Shown here piece after piece: positions 28,290-39,986 of a stretch of 62,967 bases of DNA (position 1 is the stretch's first letter; every line of letters begins with the position of its first letter). This DNA is from an uncultured Paracoccaceae bacterium (lineage in GTDB: Bacteria > Pseudomonadota > Alphaproteobacteria > Rhodobacterales > Rhodobacteraceae): positions 1 to 62,967 of the forward strand of contig CALFSV010000043.1 of NCBI GenBank assembly GCA_937916485.1, given 5' to 3'. Under the pieces are notes generated by a model. It was not told the origin of the DNA. It did no database searches and was given only the letters and a program-made list of their open reading frames with translations. The position numbers were made by a program, and so were the translations under genes.

Positions 28290-28868
28290 TCAGGCCTCCT
28301 CAGCCACAGCTTCAGCCTCGACCGGAGCCTCGTCCCGCTTGGGCAGGATGTCGGCAACCTTCTTGCCACGGCGCTGGGCCACGGCACGAGGGGACTGTTC
28401 CTTCATGAGACCGTCCATGGTGGCGCGGATCATGTTGTAGGGGTTGGAGGACCCGATCGACTTGGAAACCACGTCCTGGACGCCAAGCATCTCGAACACG
28501 GCGCGCATCGGCCCACCGGCGATGATGCCGGTCCCCGGTACGGCGGCCCGCATCACGACCCGGCCAGCGCCGTGGCGCCCTTCCATGTCGTGGTGCAGCG
28601 TCCGACCTTCACGAAGCTGGACCCGGATCATCTGGCGCTTGGCCTGCTCGGTTGCCTTGCGGATGGCCTCGGGGACCTCCTTGGCCTTACCTTTGCCAAA
28701 GCCGACACGGCCCTTCTGGTCTCCTACGACGACGAGCGCTGCAAAGCCAAAGCGCTTGCCGCCTTTCACCGTCTTGGAAACCCGGTTGATCGCGACCAGA
28801 CGGTCGGCGAATTCGGGTGTAGCGTCCTCACGGGGGCGACGATCCCGGCGGTTCTCGCGTTCTGCCAT
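28290..28868 (-). CDS. rpsE: 30S ribosomal protein S5
   Basis: The protein has 192 residues. It contains [49 protein letters not shown] (double-stranded RNA-binding fold) and [15 protein letters not shown]. The N- and C-terminal tails are longer than in E. coli (167 residues), the C-terminal one acidic ([13 protein letters not shown]). Confidence 0.98.
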   Translation of the reverse strand: MAERENRRDRRPREDATPEFADRLVAINRVSKTVKGGKRFGFAALVVVGDQKGRVGFGKGKAKEVPEAIRKATEQAKRQMIRVQLREGRTLHHDMEGRHGAGRVVMRAAVPGTGIIAGGPMRAVFEMLGVQDVVSKSIGSSNPYNMIRATMDGLMKEQSPRAVAQRRGKKVADILPKRDEAPVEAEAVAEEA

Positions 28869-28880
28869 TTCTTTCGCTCC

Positions 28881-29240
28881 TTAAATCTTGAGGCCAGCTT
28901 CACGCGCAGCGTCGGCCAGAGCCTTCACCTTGCCATGAAACAGGAAACCGCCACGGTCGAAATAAGCCTCGGTGACACCCGCTGCCTTCGCCCGCTCGGC
29001 AATCGCTGCACCAACCTTGGCTGCAGCTTGGACGTTGTTCTTGCCTGCGATCCCAAGGTCCTTTTCCAAGGAGGAGGCCGCTGCAAGCGTCACGCCGTTC
29101 ACATCGTCGATCAACTGGACCATGATGTTTTTGTTGGAACGGTGGATAGACAGACGAGGACGCCCGGCATTCACCTTCCGCAGTTTGTTCCGAACGCGCA
29201 TACGGCGCTTCAGAAACAGAGTTCTTTTGCTGTTTGCCAT
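28881..29240 (-). CDS. rplR: 50S ribosomal protein L18
   Basis: The protein has 119 residues from [43 protein letters not shown] and [24 protein letters not shown] are the L18 core that binds 5S rRNA. The longer open frame upstream (to 29336) overlaps rplF and is not used. Confidence 0.97.
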   Translation of the reverse strand: MANSKRTLFLKRRMRVRNKLRKVNAGRPRLSIHRSNKNIMVQLIDDVNGVTLAAASSLEKDLGIAGKNNVQAAAKVGAAIAERAKAAGVTEAYFDRGGFLFHGKVKALADAAREAGLKI

Positions 29241-29251
29241 AATACCCGTCC

Positions 29252-29785
29252 TTACTTCTTCTTGCCTTCTTTGCGGAAGATGAACTCGCCTTTGTACCTG
29301 ATCCCTTTGCCCTTGTAGGGCTCGGGAGCACGCCATTCGCGGATGTTCGCGGCGACCTGACCAACAAGCTGCTGATCAATGCCTTCCACCACAATTTCGG
29401 TTTGCTTCGGTGCGGTCACAGTAACGCCGGCGGGGACCTCGAAGTTGACGTCGTGGCTATAGCCAAGCGCCAGCTTCAGGGTATTGCCCTGCATCTGTGC
29501 CCGGTAACCAACGCCCGAGATTTCCAGCTCTTTCTTGAAGCCGGTCGACACGCCTGTCACCAGGTTCTCGACCATAGAGCGGGACATCCCCCACTGCTGG
29601 CGTGCCCGCTTGGACATGCCACGGGGTGTGACCGAAATGACGTTGCCATCAACTGTGATGGTGACGTCGTCGGTTGCGGTAAAGCTACGGGTCCCCTTGG
29701 GGCCTTTCACTTCAACGGTCTGACCCGAAACAGAGGCTTGAACCCCTGCAGGCATTTCGACCGGTTTCTTGCCAATACGCGACAT
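29252..29785 (-). CDS. rplF: 50S ribosomal protein L6
   Basis: The protein has 177 residues: [15 protein letters not shown], two repeated L6 folds, and the C-terminal signature [21 protein letters not shown]. It sits near the factor-binding site by the sarcin-ricin loop. It lies between rpsH and rplR with 10-11 bp gaps. Confidence 0.98.
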   Translation of the reverse strand: MSRIGKKPVEMPAGVQASVSGQTVEVKGPKGTRSFTATDDVTITVDGNVISVTPRGMSKRARQQWGMSRSMVENLVTGVSTGFKKELEISGVGYRAQMQGNTLKLALGYSHDVNFEVPAGVTVTAPKQTEIVVEGIDQQLVGQVAANIREWRAPEPYKGKGIRYKGEFIFRKEGKKK

Positions 29786-29795
29786 GACCTACTCC

Positions 29796-30194
29796 TTAGA
29801 ATACGGTGCAAAGCACTTCGCCGCCAACATTGGCAACGCGCGCATTTGCATCCGACATGACGCCCTTGGGCGTGGAGACGATCGAAACACCCAGGCCCTG
29901 ACGGACGGTTGGGAGGTCCTTGACGCCCATGTACACCCGACGACCAGGGGTCGAAACCCGCTTGATCTCACGGATGACGGGGGTGCCTTCGTAGTACTTA
30001 AGGCTGATTTCAAGGGCGGGGTGACCGTCCTTGCCCGTGACTTTTTCGTAGCCACGGATGTAGCCTTCGTCGGCCAGCACGTCGAGCACCCAGGCCCGCA
30101 GCTTGGAAGCCGGCGTGATAACGGTCGACTTGCCGCGCATCTGGTTGTTCCGGATGCGTGTCAGCATGTCGCCGATGGGATCGTTCATTGCCAT
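29796..30194 (-). CDS. rpsH: 30S ribosomal protein S8
   Basis: The protein has 132 residues: [23 protein letters not shown] and the C-terminal [31 protein letters not shown]. The GAGGAG box is 8 bp from ATG 30194; an in-frame ATG two codons later is the start used in many homologues. S8 binds the central 16S domain and, in E. coli, represses spc translation. Confidence 0.97.
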   Translation of the reverse strand: MAMNDPIGDMLTRIRNNQMRGKSTVITPASKLRAWVLDVLADEGYIRGYEKVTGKDGHPALEISLKYYEGTPVIREIKRVSTPGRRVYMGVKDLPTVRQGLGVSIVSTPKGVMSDANARVANVGGEVLCTVF

Positions 30195-30206
30195 CTCAGT
30201 TGCTCC

Positions 30207-30512
30207 TCACCAGCTCGACTTGACCATGCCGGGGATTTCGCCATTGGAACCGAGGTTCCGCAGCGCGATCCGGCTGACCTTGAGTTTGCGATAGTAGGCG
30301 TGGGGACGCCCGGTGAGTTGGCAGCGATTGTGCAGCCGGGTTGCCGAGGAGTTGCGCGGCAGTTCAGCAAGCTTGAGGCTCGCCTTGAAACGCTCTTCCA
30401 CGGGCTTGGACTGGTCGTTGATGATCTCCTTGAGCGCGGCGCGCCGGGAGGCATATTGCTTGACAAGACGTTCGCGCTTCTTCTCGCGCTCGATCATTGA
30501 TTTCTTGGCCAT
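30207..30512 (-). CDS. rpsN: 30S ribosomal protein S14
   Basis: The protein has 101 residues, the long zinc-free form: it ends [49 protein letters not shown], with no CxxC pairs. It sits in the 30S head. Confidence 0.98.
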   Translation of the reverse strand: MAKKSMIEREKKRERLVKQYASRRAALKEIINDQSKPVEERFKASLKLAELPRNSSATRLHNRCQLTGRPHAYYRKLKVSRIALRNLGSNGEIPGMVKSSW

Positions 30513-30531
30513 GACTGGTTCCTCTCCGCGC

Positions 30532-31095
30532 TCAGCTGTTGAAGGGCATGTTGAAAAGCTTCAACAGTGCCTTCGCTTCCGCGTCGGTGTTCGCGGTGGT
30601 GCAGATGACGATGTCCATTCCCCAGACTTCATCGACCTTGTCGAAGTTGATCTCGGGGAAAATGATGTGCTCCTTGATACCGGTGGCGTAGTTGCCACGA
30701 CCATCGAAGGATTTGCCCGACACGCCGCGGAAGTCGCGGATACGGGGCATTGCAACAGTGACCAAACGGTCAAGGAATTCGTACATCCGGTCGCCACGCA
30801 GCGTCACTTTGGCGCCCAGCGGCATATCTTCGCGGACCCGGAAGCCAGCGATCGAGTTCTTGGCCTTGGTCACGACAGCCTTTTGACCAGCGATGGTCGT
30901 CAGGTCGTCCTGGGCCGATTTGGCTTTCTTGCTGTCGCGGACAGCTTCAGCACCGCAGCCGATGTTCAGAACGATCTTGTCCAGACGCGGGATCTGCATG
31001 TCGTTCTTGTAGCCGAACTCTTCCTTCATCGCGGCTTTGATCGTCGCGGCGTAGGCGGCCTTGAGGCGCGGGGTATAGTTTGCAGTATCAAGCAT
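30532..31095 (-). CDS. rplE: 50S ribosomal protein L5
   Basis: The protein has 187 residues with [46 protein letters not shown] and a C-terminal [27 protein letters not shown]. It binds 5S rRNA with L18. Its start shares one base with the rplX stop. Confidence 0.98.
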   Translation of the reverse strand: MLDTANYTPRLKAAYAATIKAAMKEEFGYKNDMQIPRLDKIVLNIGCGAEAVRDSKKAKSAQDDLTTIAGQKAVVTKAKNSIAGFRVREDMPLGAKVTLRGDRMYEFLDRLVTVAMPRIRDFRGVSGKSFDGRGNYATGIKEHIIFPEINFDKVDEVWGMDIVICTTANTDAEAKALLKLFNMPFNS

Positions 31096-31400
31096 CAGAT
31101 CACGCCCCCCGTGGTCTTGGCGTAGCGGACCTTGGCATCGCCTTCCATGCGGAAGCCGACCCGGGTTGCCTTGCCGTTGGCATCGACGATGGCCAGGTTG
31201 GACAGAGCGATGGGCATGGACTTGGGTGTCCGGCCGCCTTGATCGTTCTGGCTTTGCTTCACGTGGCGGATGGCCACGTTCAGTCCGTCTACGACGGCCT
31301 TGCCAGCGGAGGGGTCAACAGAGGTGATCTCACCCTTCTTGCCCTTGTCCTTGCCGGTCAGGACGATGACGGTGTCACCTTTTTTGAGTTTGGCAGCCAT
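31095..31400 (-). CDS. rplX: 50S ribosomal protein L24
   Basis: The protein has 101 residues. The KOW motif [20 protein letters not shown] is at the N-terminus, followed by [12 protein letters not shown]. It is an early-binding assembly initiator protein. One-base overlaps with rplN and rplE imply coupled translation. Confidence 0.98.
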   Translation of the reverse strand: MAAKLKKGDTVIVLTGKDKGKKGEITSVDPSAGKAVVDGLNVAIRHVKQSQNDQGGRTPKSMPIALSNLAIVDANGKATRVGFRMEGDAKVRYAKTTGGVI

Positions 31401-31768
31401 CAGAGCACCTCCGGAGCCAGCGAGATGATCTTCATGAAGTTCTTGGCGCGCAGCTCACGGACCACCGGTCCGAAGATACGTGTGCCAACAGGCTCCATGT
31501 TGTTGTTGAGGATAACGGCAGCGTTCCGGTCAAAGCGGATCGCGGTGCCGTCGTCACGGCGGACTTCCTTGGCGGTGCGAACGACGACGGCCTTACGGAC
31601 GTCACCTTTCTTCACGCGACCACGCGGAATTGCTTCCTTGACCGACACCACGATGATGTCGCCCACGGATGCATAACGGCGGTGCGAACCGCCCAGAACC
31701 TTGATGCACTGAACTCGGCGTGCGCCGGAGTTGTCAGCGACATCCAGATTGGTCTGCATCTGGATCAT
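31400..31768 (-). CDS. rplN: 50S ribosomal protein L14
   Basis: The protein has 122 residues: [49 protein letters not shown] and a C-terminal [23 protein letters not shown]. It lies at the subunit interface. It is preceded by a 63-bp gap to rpsQ. Confidence 0.98.
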   Translation of the reverse strand: MIQMQTNLDVADNSGARRVQCIKVLGGSHRRYASVGDIIVVSVKEAIPRGRVKKGDVRKAVVVRTAKEVRRDDGTAIRFDRNAAVILNNNMEPVGTRIFGPVVRELRAKNFMKIISLAPEVL

Positions 31769-31831
31769 TTGGTTTCTCCCGACCTTTGGGGACGGCTACT
31801 GCGCCCCAGGGTTTCGATGAAGTTGGCTGGC

Positions 31832-32068
31832 TCAGACCTCGACGGTCAGAACCTCCCAACGCTTCGTCTTGGATTTTGGGGCACATTCCTGAATGCGCAC
31901 CACATCGCCCACGTTGTAGGCGTTGTTCTCGTCGTGAGCCCGGTACTTCTTGGACTTACGGATCGTCTTTTGCAGCAGCGGGTGCTTGAAGCGACGCTCG
32001 ACCGATACGGTGACGGTCTGTGCGTTCTGGTTGGAGGTCACGACGCCCTGAAGAATACGCTTAGGCAT
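31832..32068 (-). CDS. rpsQ: 30S ribosomal protein S17
   Basis: The protein has 78 residues: [47 protein letters not shown] and [18 protein letters not shown], the OB-fold S17. It binds the 5' domain of 16S rRNA. It lies 4 bp after rpmC. Confidence 0.98.
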   Translation of the reverse strand: MPKRILQGVVTSNQNAQTVTVSVERRFKHPLLQKTIRKSKKYRAHDENNAYNVGDVVRIQECAPKSKTKRWEVLTVEV

Positions 32069-32072
32069 GGTC

Positions 32073-32282
32073 TCAGGCCTCCGTCTGTGCAGCTGCGGCT
32101 GCTTTTTGGTTCAAAATCGTCTTCACCCGGGCAACATCCCGGCGAACAGACCGCATACGGGCCGTGCTTTCCAACTGGCCGGTGGCCTGCTGGAAGCGGA
32201 GGTTGAAGGCTTCTTTCTTCAAAGCGACAAGCTGTTCGCGGAGCTGGTCCGGCGTCTTGTCGCGCAATTCAGTGGCGTTCAT
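32073..32282 (-). CDS. rpmC: 50S ribosomal protein L29
   Basis: The protein has 69 residues from [19 protein letters not shown] second ATG six bases upstream (32288) is too close to the AAGGAA site, so the inner ATG is preferred. [32 protein letters not shown] is the L29 coiled-coil hairpin near the exit tunnel. Confidence 0.96.
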   Translation of the reverse strand: MNATELRDKTPDQLREQLVALKKEAFNLRFQQATGQLESTARMRSVRRDVARVKTILNQKAAAAAQTEA

Positions 32283-32446
32283 CGCCATATTCCTTTTTTC
32301 AACATCACCGGAGGGCCGCGCAAAGCGTCACCCTGATTCCAGTGGAGTGGGTGGTGAAGAGCGCCGTATAGGTGGGATGGGGTACCTTGGCAAGGGATAA
32401 GGCGCAGCCCCTCTGGCCAAATGGAGAATTCCCCGTCCTGGTAGTG

Positions 32447-32480
32447 AAAAGCCCCTGCCAATCGCTTGGCAAGGGCTCGA
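32447..32480 (-). terminator. Terminator between rplP and rpmC
   Basis: On the minus strand AGCCCTTGCCA pairs with TGGCAGGGGCT (32450-32460 with 32467-32477; one internal mismatch, 6-base loop) and TTTT follows. It lies 34 bp past the rplP stop, inside the 231-bp gap to rpmC. The rest of the gap holds only a 60-codon frame I do not trust. Confidence 0.75.
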
Positions 32481-32513
32481 TTTCTTGCGGTGCGCGCCGA
32501 GGCGCGCGCCCGA

Positions 32514-32927
32514 TTACCAGTCCTCGCGAACGACTGTGCGGGTTTTGACCGGCAGCTTCATCGCCGCAAGGCGCAGGGCCTCACGGGCGACGACTTCCGT
32601 CACGCCGTCAATCTCGAACATGATCCGGCCAGGCTTTACCTTGGCGGCCCAGAAATCAACGGAACCTTTACCTTTACCCATCCGGACTTCGGTGGGCTTG
32701 GAGGTTACCGGAGTGTCCGGAAAAATTCGGATCCAGACACGACCCTGACGCTTCATGTGGCGGGTCAGAGCGCGGCGAGCAGCCTCGATCTGACGAGCAG
32801 TCACCCGCTCGGGCTGGATGGCTTTGAGGCCGAAAGTGCCAAAGTTCAGGTCAGACCCGCCTTTGGCTTCGCCCGAAATCCGGCCCTTGTGGAGCTTGCG
32901 GAATTTTGTGCGCTTTGGTTGCAGCAT
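32514..32927 (-). CDS. rplP: 50S ribosomal protein L16
   Basis: The protein has 137 residues: [62 protein letters not shown] and [12 protein letters not shown]. It helps organise the A site and contacts aminoacyl-tRNA. It is the last gene before the terminator that splits the cluster. Confidence 0.98.
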   Translation of the reverse strand: MLQPKRTKFRKLHKGRISGEAKGGSDLNFGTFGLKAIQPERVTARQIEAARRALTRHMKRQGRVWIRIFPDTPVTSKPTEVRMGKGKGSVDFWAAKVKPGRIMFEIDGVTEVVAREALRLAAMKLPVKTRTVVREDW

Positions 32928-32939
32928 CTCATCTACTCC

Positions 32940-33662
32940 TTAACGGTCGCGGTCACGACGGCCGCCACCGGCACCACGAGGGATCGCACCCTCCTGAAGC
33001 TCGGCATGCTTGCGGTCGCGCGCCTGGGGATCGTGCTCCATGATCTCGCCTTTGAAGATCCAGACCTTGATCCCGATGATGCCGTAAGCCGTGGTGGCTT
33101 CGGTCAGAGCGTAGTCGATGTCGGCCCGCAGGGTATGCAGGGGCACGCGGCCCTCGCGGTACCATTCGGTCCGGGCAATCTCGGCTCCGCCAAGACGACC
33201 TGCGACGTTGACCCGGATGCCGAGGGCACCCATGCGCATGGCGTTCTGGACAGCGCGCTTCATTGCGCGACGGAAAGACACCCGGCGCTCCAGCTGCTGT
33301 GCGATGCTTTCGCCGACAAGAGCGGCGTCCAGCTCGGGCTTGCGGACTTCAACGATGTTGAGGTGCAGTTCCGAAGCGGTCAGCGCAGCAAGCTTTTTGC
33401 GAAGCGTCTCGATGTCCGCGCCTTTCTTGCCGATGATCACACCGGGGCGGGCTGCGTGAATGGTCACGCGGCACTTGCGGTGTGGACGCTCGATGATCAC
33501 GCGGGACACACCGGCCTGTTTGGCCTCTTTCTTGATGAACTCTTTCATCTTGAGGTCTTCAAGAAGAAGATCACCGTAGTCCTTGGTGTCTGCGAACCAG
33601 CGGCTGTCCCAGGTCCGGTTGACCTGAAGACGCATGCCGACGGGATTGACTTTATTACCCAT
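32940..33662 (-). CDS. rpsC: 30S ribosomal protein S3
   Basis: The protein has 240 residues: [24 protein letters not shown], a KH domain with [13 protein letters not shown], and [23 protein letters not shown]. It lines the mRNA entry channel. The tail is Arg/Gly-rich and basic. The start shares one base with the rplV stop. Confidence 0.98.
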   Translation of the reverse strand: MGNKVNPVGMRLQVNRTWDSRWFADTKDYGDLLLEDLKMKEFIKKEAKQAGVSRVIIERPHRKCRVTIHAARPGVIIGKKGADIETLRKKLAALTASELHLNIVEVRKPELDAALVGESIAQQLERRVSFRRAMKRAVQNAMRMGALGIRVNVAGRLGGAEIARTEWYREGRVPLHTLRADIDYALTEATTAYGIIGIKVWIFKGEIMEHDPQARDRKHAELQEGAIPRGAGGGRRDRDR

Positions 33663-34042
33663 TACGCTTGCTCCTCGACCTGGCGAACCAGAATGGTGAG
33701 TTCCGAGAACGGCTTGACGATCTTGCCAAACCGGCCGCGGGCCCGGGGGCGACCGCGCTTCATGATGAGGTTCTTGCCGACATAGGCTTCGGCAACGACG
33801 AGCTCGTCCACATCAAGGTTGTGGTTGTTCTCTGCGTTGGCGATGGCCGACTGAAGGCACTTCTTGACGTCACCGGCGATCCGCTTCTTCGAGAAGGTGA
33901 GGTCCGTCAGGGCCTTGTCCACCTTCTTGCCACGGATCATGGCAGCCACGAGGTTCAGCTTCTGAGGGCTAGTCCGCAGCATACGCGTCTTTGCCATAGC
34001 CTCGTTATCGGCCACGCGGCGAGGGTTCTTTTCCTTGCTCAT
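33662..34042 (-). CDS. rplV: 50S ribosomal protein L22
   Basis: The protein has 126 residues: [29 protein letters not shown], then the extended loop [20 protein letters not shown] that lines the peptide exit tunnel (macrolide-relevant region). The start overlaps rpsS by four bases. Confidence 0.98.
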   Translation of the reverse strand: MSKEKNPRRVADNEAMAKTRMLRTSPQKLNLVAAMIRGKKVDKALTDLTFSKKRIAGDVKKCLQSAIANAENNHNLDVDELVVAEAYVGKNLIMKRGRPRARGRFGKIVKPFSELTILVRQVEEQA

Positions 34043-34317
34043 TTGCGCTTTGCCTTCTTGTCAGCAGCGTGACCGTAGTAGGTCCGCGTCGGCGAATATT
34101 CACCGAATTTCTGGCCGATCATGTCCTCGGTCACGTTGACCGGAATATGCTTGTGGCCATTGTAGACGCCAAACGTCAGGCCCACGAACTGGGGCAGGAT
34201 CGTCGAACGGCGCGACCAGATCTTGATGACTTCGTTACGCCCGCTTTCGCGCGATGCTTCTGCCTTTTTCAGGACATAGGCATCAACGAAGGGGCCTTTC
34301 CAGACTGAACGTCCCAT
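34039..34317 (-). CDS. rpsS: 30S ribosomal protein S19
   Basis: The protein has 92 residues: [50 protein letters not shown] and [12 protein letters not shown]. It lies in the 30S head next to S13. It is 3 bp from rplB. Confidence 0.98.
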   Translation of the reverse strand: MGRSVWKGPFVDAYVLKKAEASRESGRNEVIKIWSRRSTILPQFVGLTFGVYNGHKHIPVNVTEDMIGQKFGEYSPTRTYYGHAADKKAKRK

Positions 34318-34320
34318 GTG

Positions 34321-35163
34321 TTAACGGCCCTTCTTCTTGGCATGACGCGAGCGCAGGATAAGCCTGGACGACGCCTTGTTCTTGTCGCGGGTGCGGGCAC
34401 CCTTGGTCGGCTTGCCCCAGGGGGTAACCGGGTGGCGGCCACCAGAGGTCCGGCCTTCACCACCACCGTGAGGGTGATCAACCGGGTTCATGGCCACACC
34501 ACGGACCGACGGGCGGATACCGTAGTGACGGTTACGACCGGCCTTGCCCAGGTTCTGGTTCGAATTGTCGGGGTTTGACACGGCACCGACTGTGGCCATG
34601 CACTCCTGACGGACAAGACGAAGCTCACCGCTCGACAGACGGATCTGGGCGTAGCCGCCATCCCGACCAACGAACTGGGCGTAGGTGCCGGCCGCGCGTG
34701 CGATCTGGCCACCCTTGCCGGGCTTCATCTCGATGTTGTGGACGATTGTCCCAATGGGCATGCCCGAGAAAGGCATGGCGTTGCCAGGCTTGATATCCTG
34801 CTTGGCGCCCGCAATGACCTTGTCACCAACGGCGACACGCTGCGGGGCGAGGATGTAGGCCTGCTCACCATCTTCGTACTGGATGAGGGCAATGAATGCG
34901 GTCCGGTTGGGATCGTACTCGATGCGGGCCACGACGGCCGTCATATCAAACTTTGTCCGTTTGAAGTCGACGATCCGGTAAAGACGCTTTGCGCCACCAC
35001 CACGACGACGCATCGTAATCCGTCCGGTATTGTTCCGGCCGCCATTCTTGGTCAATCCCTCAGTGAGGGCTTTGACCGGACGACCTTTCCAAAGCTCCGA
35101 ACGGTCGATCAGCACCAGCCCACGCTGGCCCGGCGTCGTCGGCTTATACGACTTAAGTGCCAT
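34321..35163 (-). CDS. rplB: 50S ribosomal protein L2
   Basis: The protein has 280 residues, the usual length. It contains [28 protein letters not shown], an SH3-like barrel, and [34 protein letters not shown] with the conserved peptidyl-transferase-proximal His. It is preceded by a 161-bp gap with a hairpin after rplW. Confidence 0.98.
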   Translation of the reverse strand: MALKSYKPTTPGQRGLVLIDRSELWKGRPVKALTEGLTKNGGRNNTGRITMRRRGGGAKRLYRIVDFKRTKFDMTAVVARIEYDPNRTAFIALIQYEDGEQAYILAPQRVAVGDKVIAGAKQDIKPGNAMPFSGMPIGTIVHNIEMKPGKGGQIARAAGTYAQFVGRDGGYAQIRLSSGELRLVRQECMATVGAVSNPDNSNQNLGKAGRNRHYGIRPSVRGVAMNPVDHPHGGGEGRTSGGRHPVTPWGKPTKGARTRDKNKASSRLILRSRHAKKKGR

Positions 35164-35283
35164 GCTTTCTGTCTTCCGTTTGCTTTGCGGGCGGTTTGTG
35201 CCCGGCTGTTAGTGTCAAGGGCCCCGGAGGTCCCAGTCTTGTCGATCAAGAGGGGTATACACCCGACTTGCCTTAAATAACGT

Positions 35284-35305
35284 GGCCCCGGACGAATCCG
35301 GGGCC
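35284..35305 (-). terminator. Hairpin between rplW and rplB
   Basis: GGCCCCGGA (35284-35292) and TCCGGGGCC (35297-35305) form a perfect 9-bp stem with a 4-base loop, 19 bp after the rplW stop. The minus strand continues ACGTTATTTAAG, a weak U-rich tail. The rest of the 161-bp gap shows nothing else I can assign. Confidence 0.6.
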
Positions 35306-35324
35306 TAGTCGATGGGGTCAGGTA

Positions 35325-35621
35325 TTAGAGACCGGTCGACACGTCAATGGTGTTACCCTCAACGAGGGTGACATAGGCCTTCTTGACGTCCTTGCGTGTG
35401 CCAAGTGCGCCGCGGAAACGCTTGACCTTGCCTTTGGTGATGGTCGTGTTGACCGACTTCACCTTGACCCCAAAGAGAGCCTCGACGGCCTCCTTGATCT
35501 GGGGTTTGTTGGCTTCGATCGCCACTTCAAACACCACGGCATTGGCATCGGACGCCATTGTCGCTTTCTCGGTGATGATCGGCTTGCGGATCACGTCGTA
35601 GTGTTCTGCCTTCGCGCTCAT
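35325..35621 (-). CDS. rplW: 50S ribosomal protein L23
   Basis: The protein has 98 residues: [46 protein letters not shown] and [23 protein letters not shown]. It forms the docking site for trigger factor and SRP at the tunnel exit. The start overlaps rplD by four bases. Confidence 0.98.
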   Translation of the reverse strand: MSAKAEHYDVIRKPIITEKATMASDANAVVFEVAIEANKPQIKEAVEALFGVKVKSVNTTITKGKVKRFRGALGTRKDVKKAYVTLVEGNTIDVSTGL

Positions 35622-36238
35622 TTCAAACGAGCCTCCAGTGCTTCGACAGCCGCCTTGGTGAGCACGAGGGTGTCACTGCGGAGGATGTCGTAGACGTTGG
35701 CACCCATGGAGGGCAGAACGTCCAGGTTTGCAATATTGGAAGCAGCGCGGGCGAAGTTCTCGTTCACGCTGGCCCCGTCGATGACAAGAGCACGCTTCCA
35801 CCCGAGGGCACCGACCTGCTTGGCCAGGACGCTTGTCTTGGCTTCGGCCAGGTCCGCATTCTCGATCACGACCAGCTCACCAGCCGCCAGCTTGGCGGAC
35901 AGCGCATGGCGCAGACCCAGCTTGCGGAACTTCTTGGTCAGGTCATGCTCGTGGCTGCGGGGCGTCGGGCCCTTGTAGATGCCGCCGTGACGGAAGATCG
36001 GAGCCTTCTTGGAACCGTGACGTGCGCCACCGGTGCCCTTCTGCTTGTAGATCTTCTTGGTCGAGTAGCTGACCTCGGAGCGACCGAGGGTCGAGTGAGT
36101 GCCCTGCTGGGCGCGGGCACGCTGCCAGCGCACAACACGGTGCAGGATGTCGGCGCGCGGCTCGAGGCCGAAGATCGCGTCGTCCAGATCGACAGAACCG
36201 GCTGCGGCTCCGTCCAGCTTGATGGCATCAGCCTTCAT
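35618..36238 (-). CDS. rplD: 50S ribosomal protein L4
   Basis: The protein has 206 residues starting [20 protein letters not shown]. It contains [18 protein letters not shown] tunnel loop residues and [19 protein letters not shown]. The start codon lies inside the last codons of rplC (11-bp overlap). A longer open frame upstream is only the antisense-like frame of the Ala-rich rplC tail. Confidence 0.97.
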   Translation of the reverse strand: MKADAIKLDGAAAGSVDLDDAIFGLEPRADILHRVVRWQRARAQQGTHSTLGRSEVSYSTKKIYKQKGTGGARHGSKKAPIFRHGGIYKGPTPRSHEHDLTKKFRKLGLRHALSAKLAAGELVVIENADLAEAKTSVLAKQVGALGWKRALVIDGASVNENFARAASNIANLDVLPSMGANVYDILRSDTLVLTKAAVEALEARLK

Positions 36239-37100
36239 TTTTCTCGCCTCCTTCAGAAGCGTCGTTTGCATCGGCTTCGTCTGCCGGCGTCGCATTTGCA
36301 GCTTCGGCCTCAGCGGCCTCCATTGCGGCCTGCTCTGCCTCGGCTGCGGCCTTGGCGGCTGCGGCCTCTTCAGCGGCAGCGGCTGCTGCGGCTTCTTCGG
36401 CAAGACGGCTGGCTTCTTCTGCGGCAGATCGCAGGGCGGCGGGGTAAATCACGTTCTCGGGGATGGGCTTCTTGACCGCATCCTTGACCGTGACCCAGCC
36501 GCCTTTGCTGCCGGGGACCGCGCCTTTGACCATGATCAGACCACGGTCTGCGTCGGTCTTGACGACCTGCAGGTTCTGGGTGGTGATCCGGGCAGAGCCC
36601 ATGTGACCGGCCATCTTTTTACCTTTAAAGATGCGGCCAGGGTCCTGACACTGGCCAACCGAACCATGCGAACGGTGGCTGACCGACACACCGTGAGACG
36701 CGCGCAGGCCCCCAAAGTTGTGACGCTTCATGGCACCAGCAAAGCCCTTACCGATGGAGGTGCCGGACACATCCACGAACTGGCCTTCAAAATAGTGGGC
36801 GGCGATGATTTCTTCGCCCACTTCGATCAGATTTTCCGGGGCAACCCGGAACTCCGCAACTTTCCGCTTCGGCTCGACTTTGGCCGCAGCGAAATGGCCG
36901 CGCATCGCCTTGGAGACGCGCTTGACCTTGGGGGTGCCAGCGCCAAGTTGAACAGCGGTGTAGCCGTCCTTCTCGACGGTGCGCTGTGCGACCACCTGGA
37001 GATTGTCAACGTGAAGCACGGTCACCGGAATCTGGCGGCCGTCTTCCATGAAAAGGCGGGTCATCCCGACCTTCTTTGCGAGAACGCCTGAGCGCAACAT
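36228..37100 (-). CDS. rplC: 50S ribosomal protein L3 with long C-terminal extension
   Basis: The protein has 290 residues from [17 protein letters not shown] (GAGGAGGG nine bases upstream), where L3 is usually about 205-215. The core is complete ([36 protein letters not shown]). It is followed by about 65 residues of Ala/Glu-rich sequence rich in AEEA and AAAA runs, ending in an acidic EGGEKNEG. The tail looks helical and surface-exposed; its role is unknown. Confidence 0.96.
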   Translation of the reverse strand: MLRSGVLAKKVGMTRLFMEDGRQIPVTVLHVDNLQVVAQRTVEKDGYTAVQLGAGTPKVKRVSKAMRGHFAAAKVEPKRKVAEFRVAPENLIEVGEEIIAAHYFEGQFVDVSGTSIGKGFAGAMKRHNFGGLRASHGVSVSHRSHGSVGQCQDPGRIFKGKKMAGHMGSARITTQNLQVVKTDADRGLIMVKGAVPGSKGGWVTVKDAVKKPIPENVIYPAALRSAAEEASRLAEEAAAAAAAEEAAAAKAAAEAEQAAMEAAEAEAANATPADEADANDASEGGEKNEG

Positions 37101-37114
37101 CTGGGTCACCCTCC

Positions 37115-37429
37115 TCAGACCTTGATTTCGACGTCGACGCCGGCAGCCAGGTCGAGCTTCATGAGCGCGTCCACGGTCTGGGGGGTCGGGTCCACGATGT
37201 CGAGAAGACGCTTGTGCGTCCGGATCTCGAACTGGTCGCGGGATTTCTTGTCGATATGGGGCCCACGCAGAACCGTGAACTTCTCAATCTTGTTCGGCAG
37301 CGGGATCGGGCCGCGGACGGAAGCACCGGTGCGCTTGGCGGTCGACACGATCTCGGCTGTGCTGGCATCCAGCACGCGATAGTCGAACGCCTTGAGCCGG
37401 ATGCGAATGTTTTGGCTTTGAACGGCCAT
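37115..37429 (-). CDS. rpsJ: 30S ribosomal protein S10
   Basis: The protein has 104 residues from [21 protein letters not shown]. It ends with the S10 signature [42 protein letters not shown]. It also acts as NusE in antitermination. It is preceded by 144 bp that carry one palindromic repeat. Confidence 0.98.
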   Translation of the reverse strand: MAVQSQNIRIRLKAFDYRVLDASTAEIVSTAKRTGASVRGPIPLPNKIEKFTVLRGPHIDKKSRDQFEIRTHKRLLDIVDPTPQTVDALMKLDLAAGVDVEIKV

Positions 37430-37514
37430 GGGCATTGCCTCTCGAGGGCTACGATTTGAGAGGTGGACCGGGCACAATTGCCGCCCCACGTCGAAACCGG
37501 GAATTTCAGTAAGT

Positions 37515-37540
37515 AAGGTGGGTCATGACCCACCTTACCT
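37515..37540. repeat. 26-bp palindromic repeat, copy 3
   Basis: Arms GTAAGGTGGGTC / GACCCACCTTAC flank the centre AT, between tuf and rpsJ, 33 bp past the tuf stop. It could act as an intercistronic RNA hairpin between EF-Tu and the S10 cluster. Confidence 0.85.
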
Positions 37541-37573
37541 TAGACTTGCTTCGCTTGGTCGGAGGGGTCCGAC

Positions 37574-38749
<1,176 letters not shown>

Positions 38750-38849
38750 GTGCCTCGCGCCTCGTAGGTTCTGGGGCCACATCCCGGGCCCGTTTCGACG
38801 TCGCGCGGCGTTTATTTGAGGCTGGACGGAAAATCAAGCGCAAGATGGC

Positions 38850-39986
38850 TCATTCCTCGGCACAGATACTCAGAAGTGCTGCCCAATCCTCTGGCGACAA
38901 GGCGGGACGGGCCTGAAATCCCTCTGGCACGGCGGCCCGGGCGGCATCAATCCGATCCGCCATCGCGGGATGGGCAAGAAAATGCTGAACGATGGGCGGA
39001 GCCTGTCCCACGTCGCCAAGCAGGCGTTCAAACAGATCCGCCAGCGCCGCCGGCGACAGGTCCGCCTCGATCAAAAGTGCGTGGGCATAGGCATCCGCCG
39101 CCACTTCTGCAGCCTGAGTATAGTCCGCGGATATGATCCGCTCCGTCAGGAACAAAACCATCGCCCCGCCGGCAAAATCGCCGAACATCAGACCCAGGAC
39201 TCCGATGGACCCGGCGGATCGAAGCGCGATCCGGGTCGGGTCGCGGGCCGCCACATGGCCGATTTCATGGGCCAGAACCGCGGCCACTTCTTCGGGTGTA
39301 TCGGCAGCGTCAAGTAGCCCTCGGAAAATCACCACCAGCCCGCCGGGCAGCGCAAAGGCATTCACCATGGGGTGGTCCAGCACCTGCAAGCGCACAGGGA
39401 TCCCTACCCCTAGTCTGCTTTCGAGTGCCCCCAGAGCAGCCCGCCCCGCCTCGGCCTCGCAGACCGGCAAAAGTCCAAGGCCAGTGTCATCGAGGGCCGA
39501 TCTCACATGATCCAGCGTCGCTTCGCCCAGCGCCACCTCGCCCTCGGCCGGCAGGATGTCCGCGAGCTTGTCGGCCAGAAGTGGGATTAGCACGGCCAGC
39601 ATGAGACCAACCGACGCGACCGCCGCCAGCCCGAGAATCGCAAGTCGCCCCCGTCGTTGGGTCGGGCGCCGGCGGTCAAGACCGGAGGCCCGCGACCGCA
39701 GGATGCGCAGGTCCACGCAAGGCAACAACAGGCGGGCCGGATCGTCCCATGGGGCCTTGGCCAGCATGATGTCTCCACTGCCCGCCTGATCGGGCAATCG
39801 TCGCAGGGCCTTGAAGGGCCAGGTGATCGTGTCCCCTTCTCCAAGGTCGATGATGAGTCCGGCAGCGGCCTCATCAAACCTCACTGTCACGGCGCGTTCC
39901 ACCGGATGAATGCCGTCGAAATAAGTCCCCTCGCTCGCAAAGGGGGCCAGGCGGGTGCCGACGGTGATGATCGTCCGCTCCGTCAT
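38850..39986 (-). CDS. M48 family membrane metallopeptidase
   Basis: The protein has 378 residues. Residues 1-100 form a soluble beta-rich region (PH-like, seen at the front of some M48 proteins). A membrane helix follows at about 114-137, then the peptidase domain. The zinc site is HEIGH (His240, Glu241, His244) with a third ligand in AAEVAADAYA (Glu294; Asp298 conserved). PGGLVVIFRGLL and the downstream HPAMADRIDA element fit M48B/C proteases. The peptidase domain is probably periplasmic. It is the last gene of a four-gene operon with 4-base overlaps. Confidence 0.88.
   Translation of the reverse strand: MTERTIITVGTRLAPFASEGTYFDGIHPVERAVTVRFDEAAAGLIIDLGEGDTITWPFKALRRLPDQAGSGDIMLAKAPWDDPARLLLPCVDLRILRSRASGLDRRRPTQRRGRLAILGLAAVASVGLMLAVLIPLLADKLADILPAEGEVALGEATLDHVRSALDDTGLGLLPVCEAEAGRAALGALESRLGVGIPVRLQVLDHPMVNAFALPGGLVVIFRGLLDAADTPEEVAAVLAHEIGHVAARDPTRIALRSAGSIGVLGLMFGDFAGGAMVLFLTERIISADYTQAAEVAADAYAHALLIEADLSPAALADLFERLLGDVGQAPPIVQHFLAHPAMADRIDAARAAVPEGFQARPALSPEDWAALLSICAEE

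Noticed and set aside
32279..32461. 60-codon minus-strand frame between rplP and rpmC
   Set aside because: It has a plausible size but no clear ribosome-binding site or recognisable motif, it overlaps the start of rpmC and it begins within the terminator structure. I keep it as a possible but unsupported gene.
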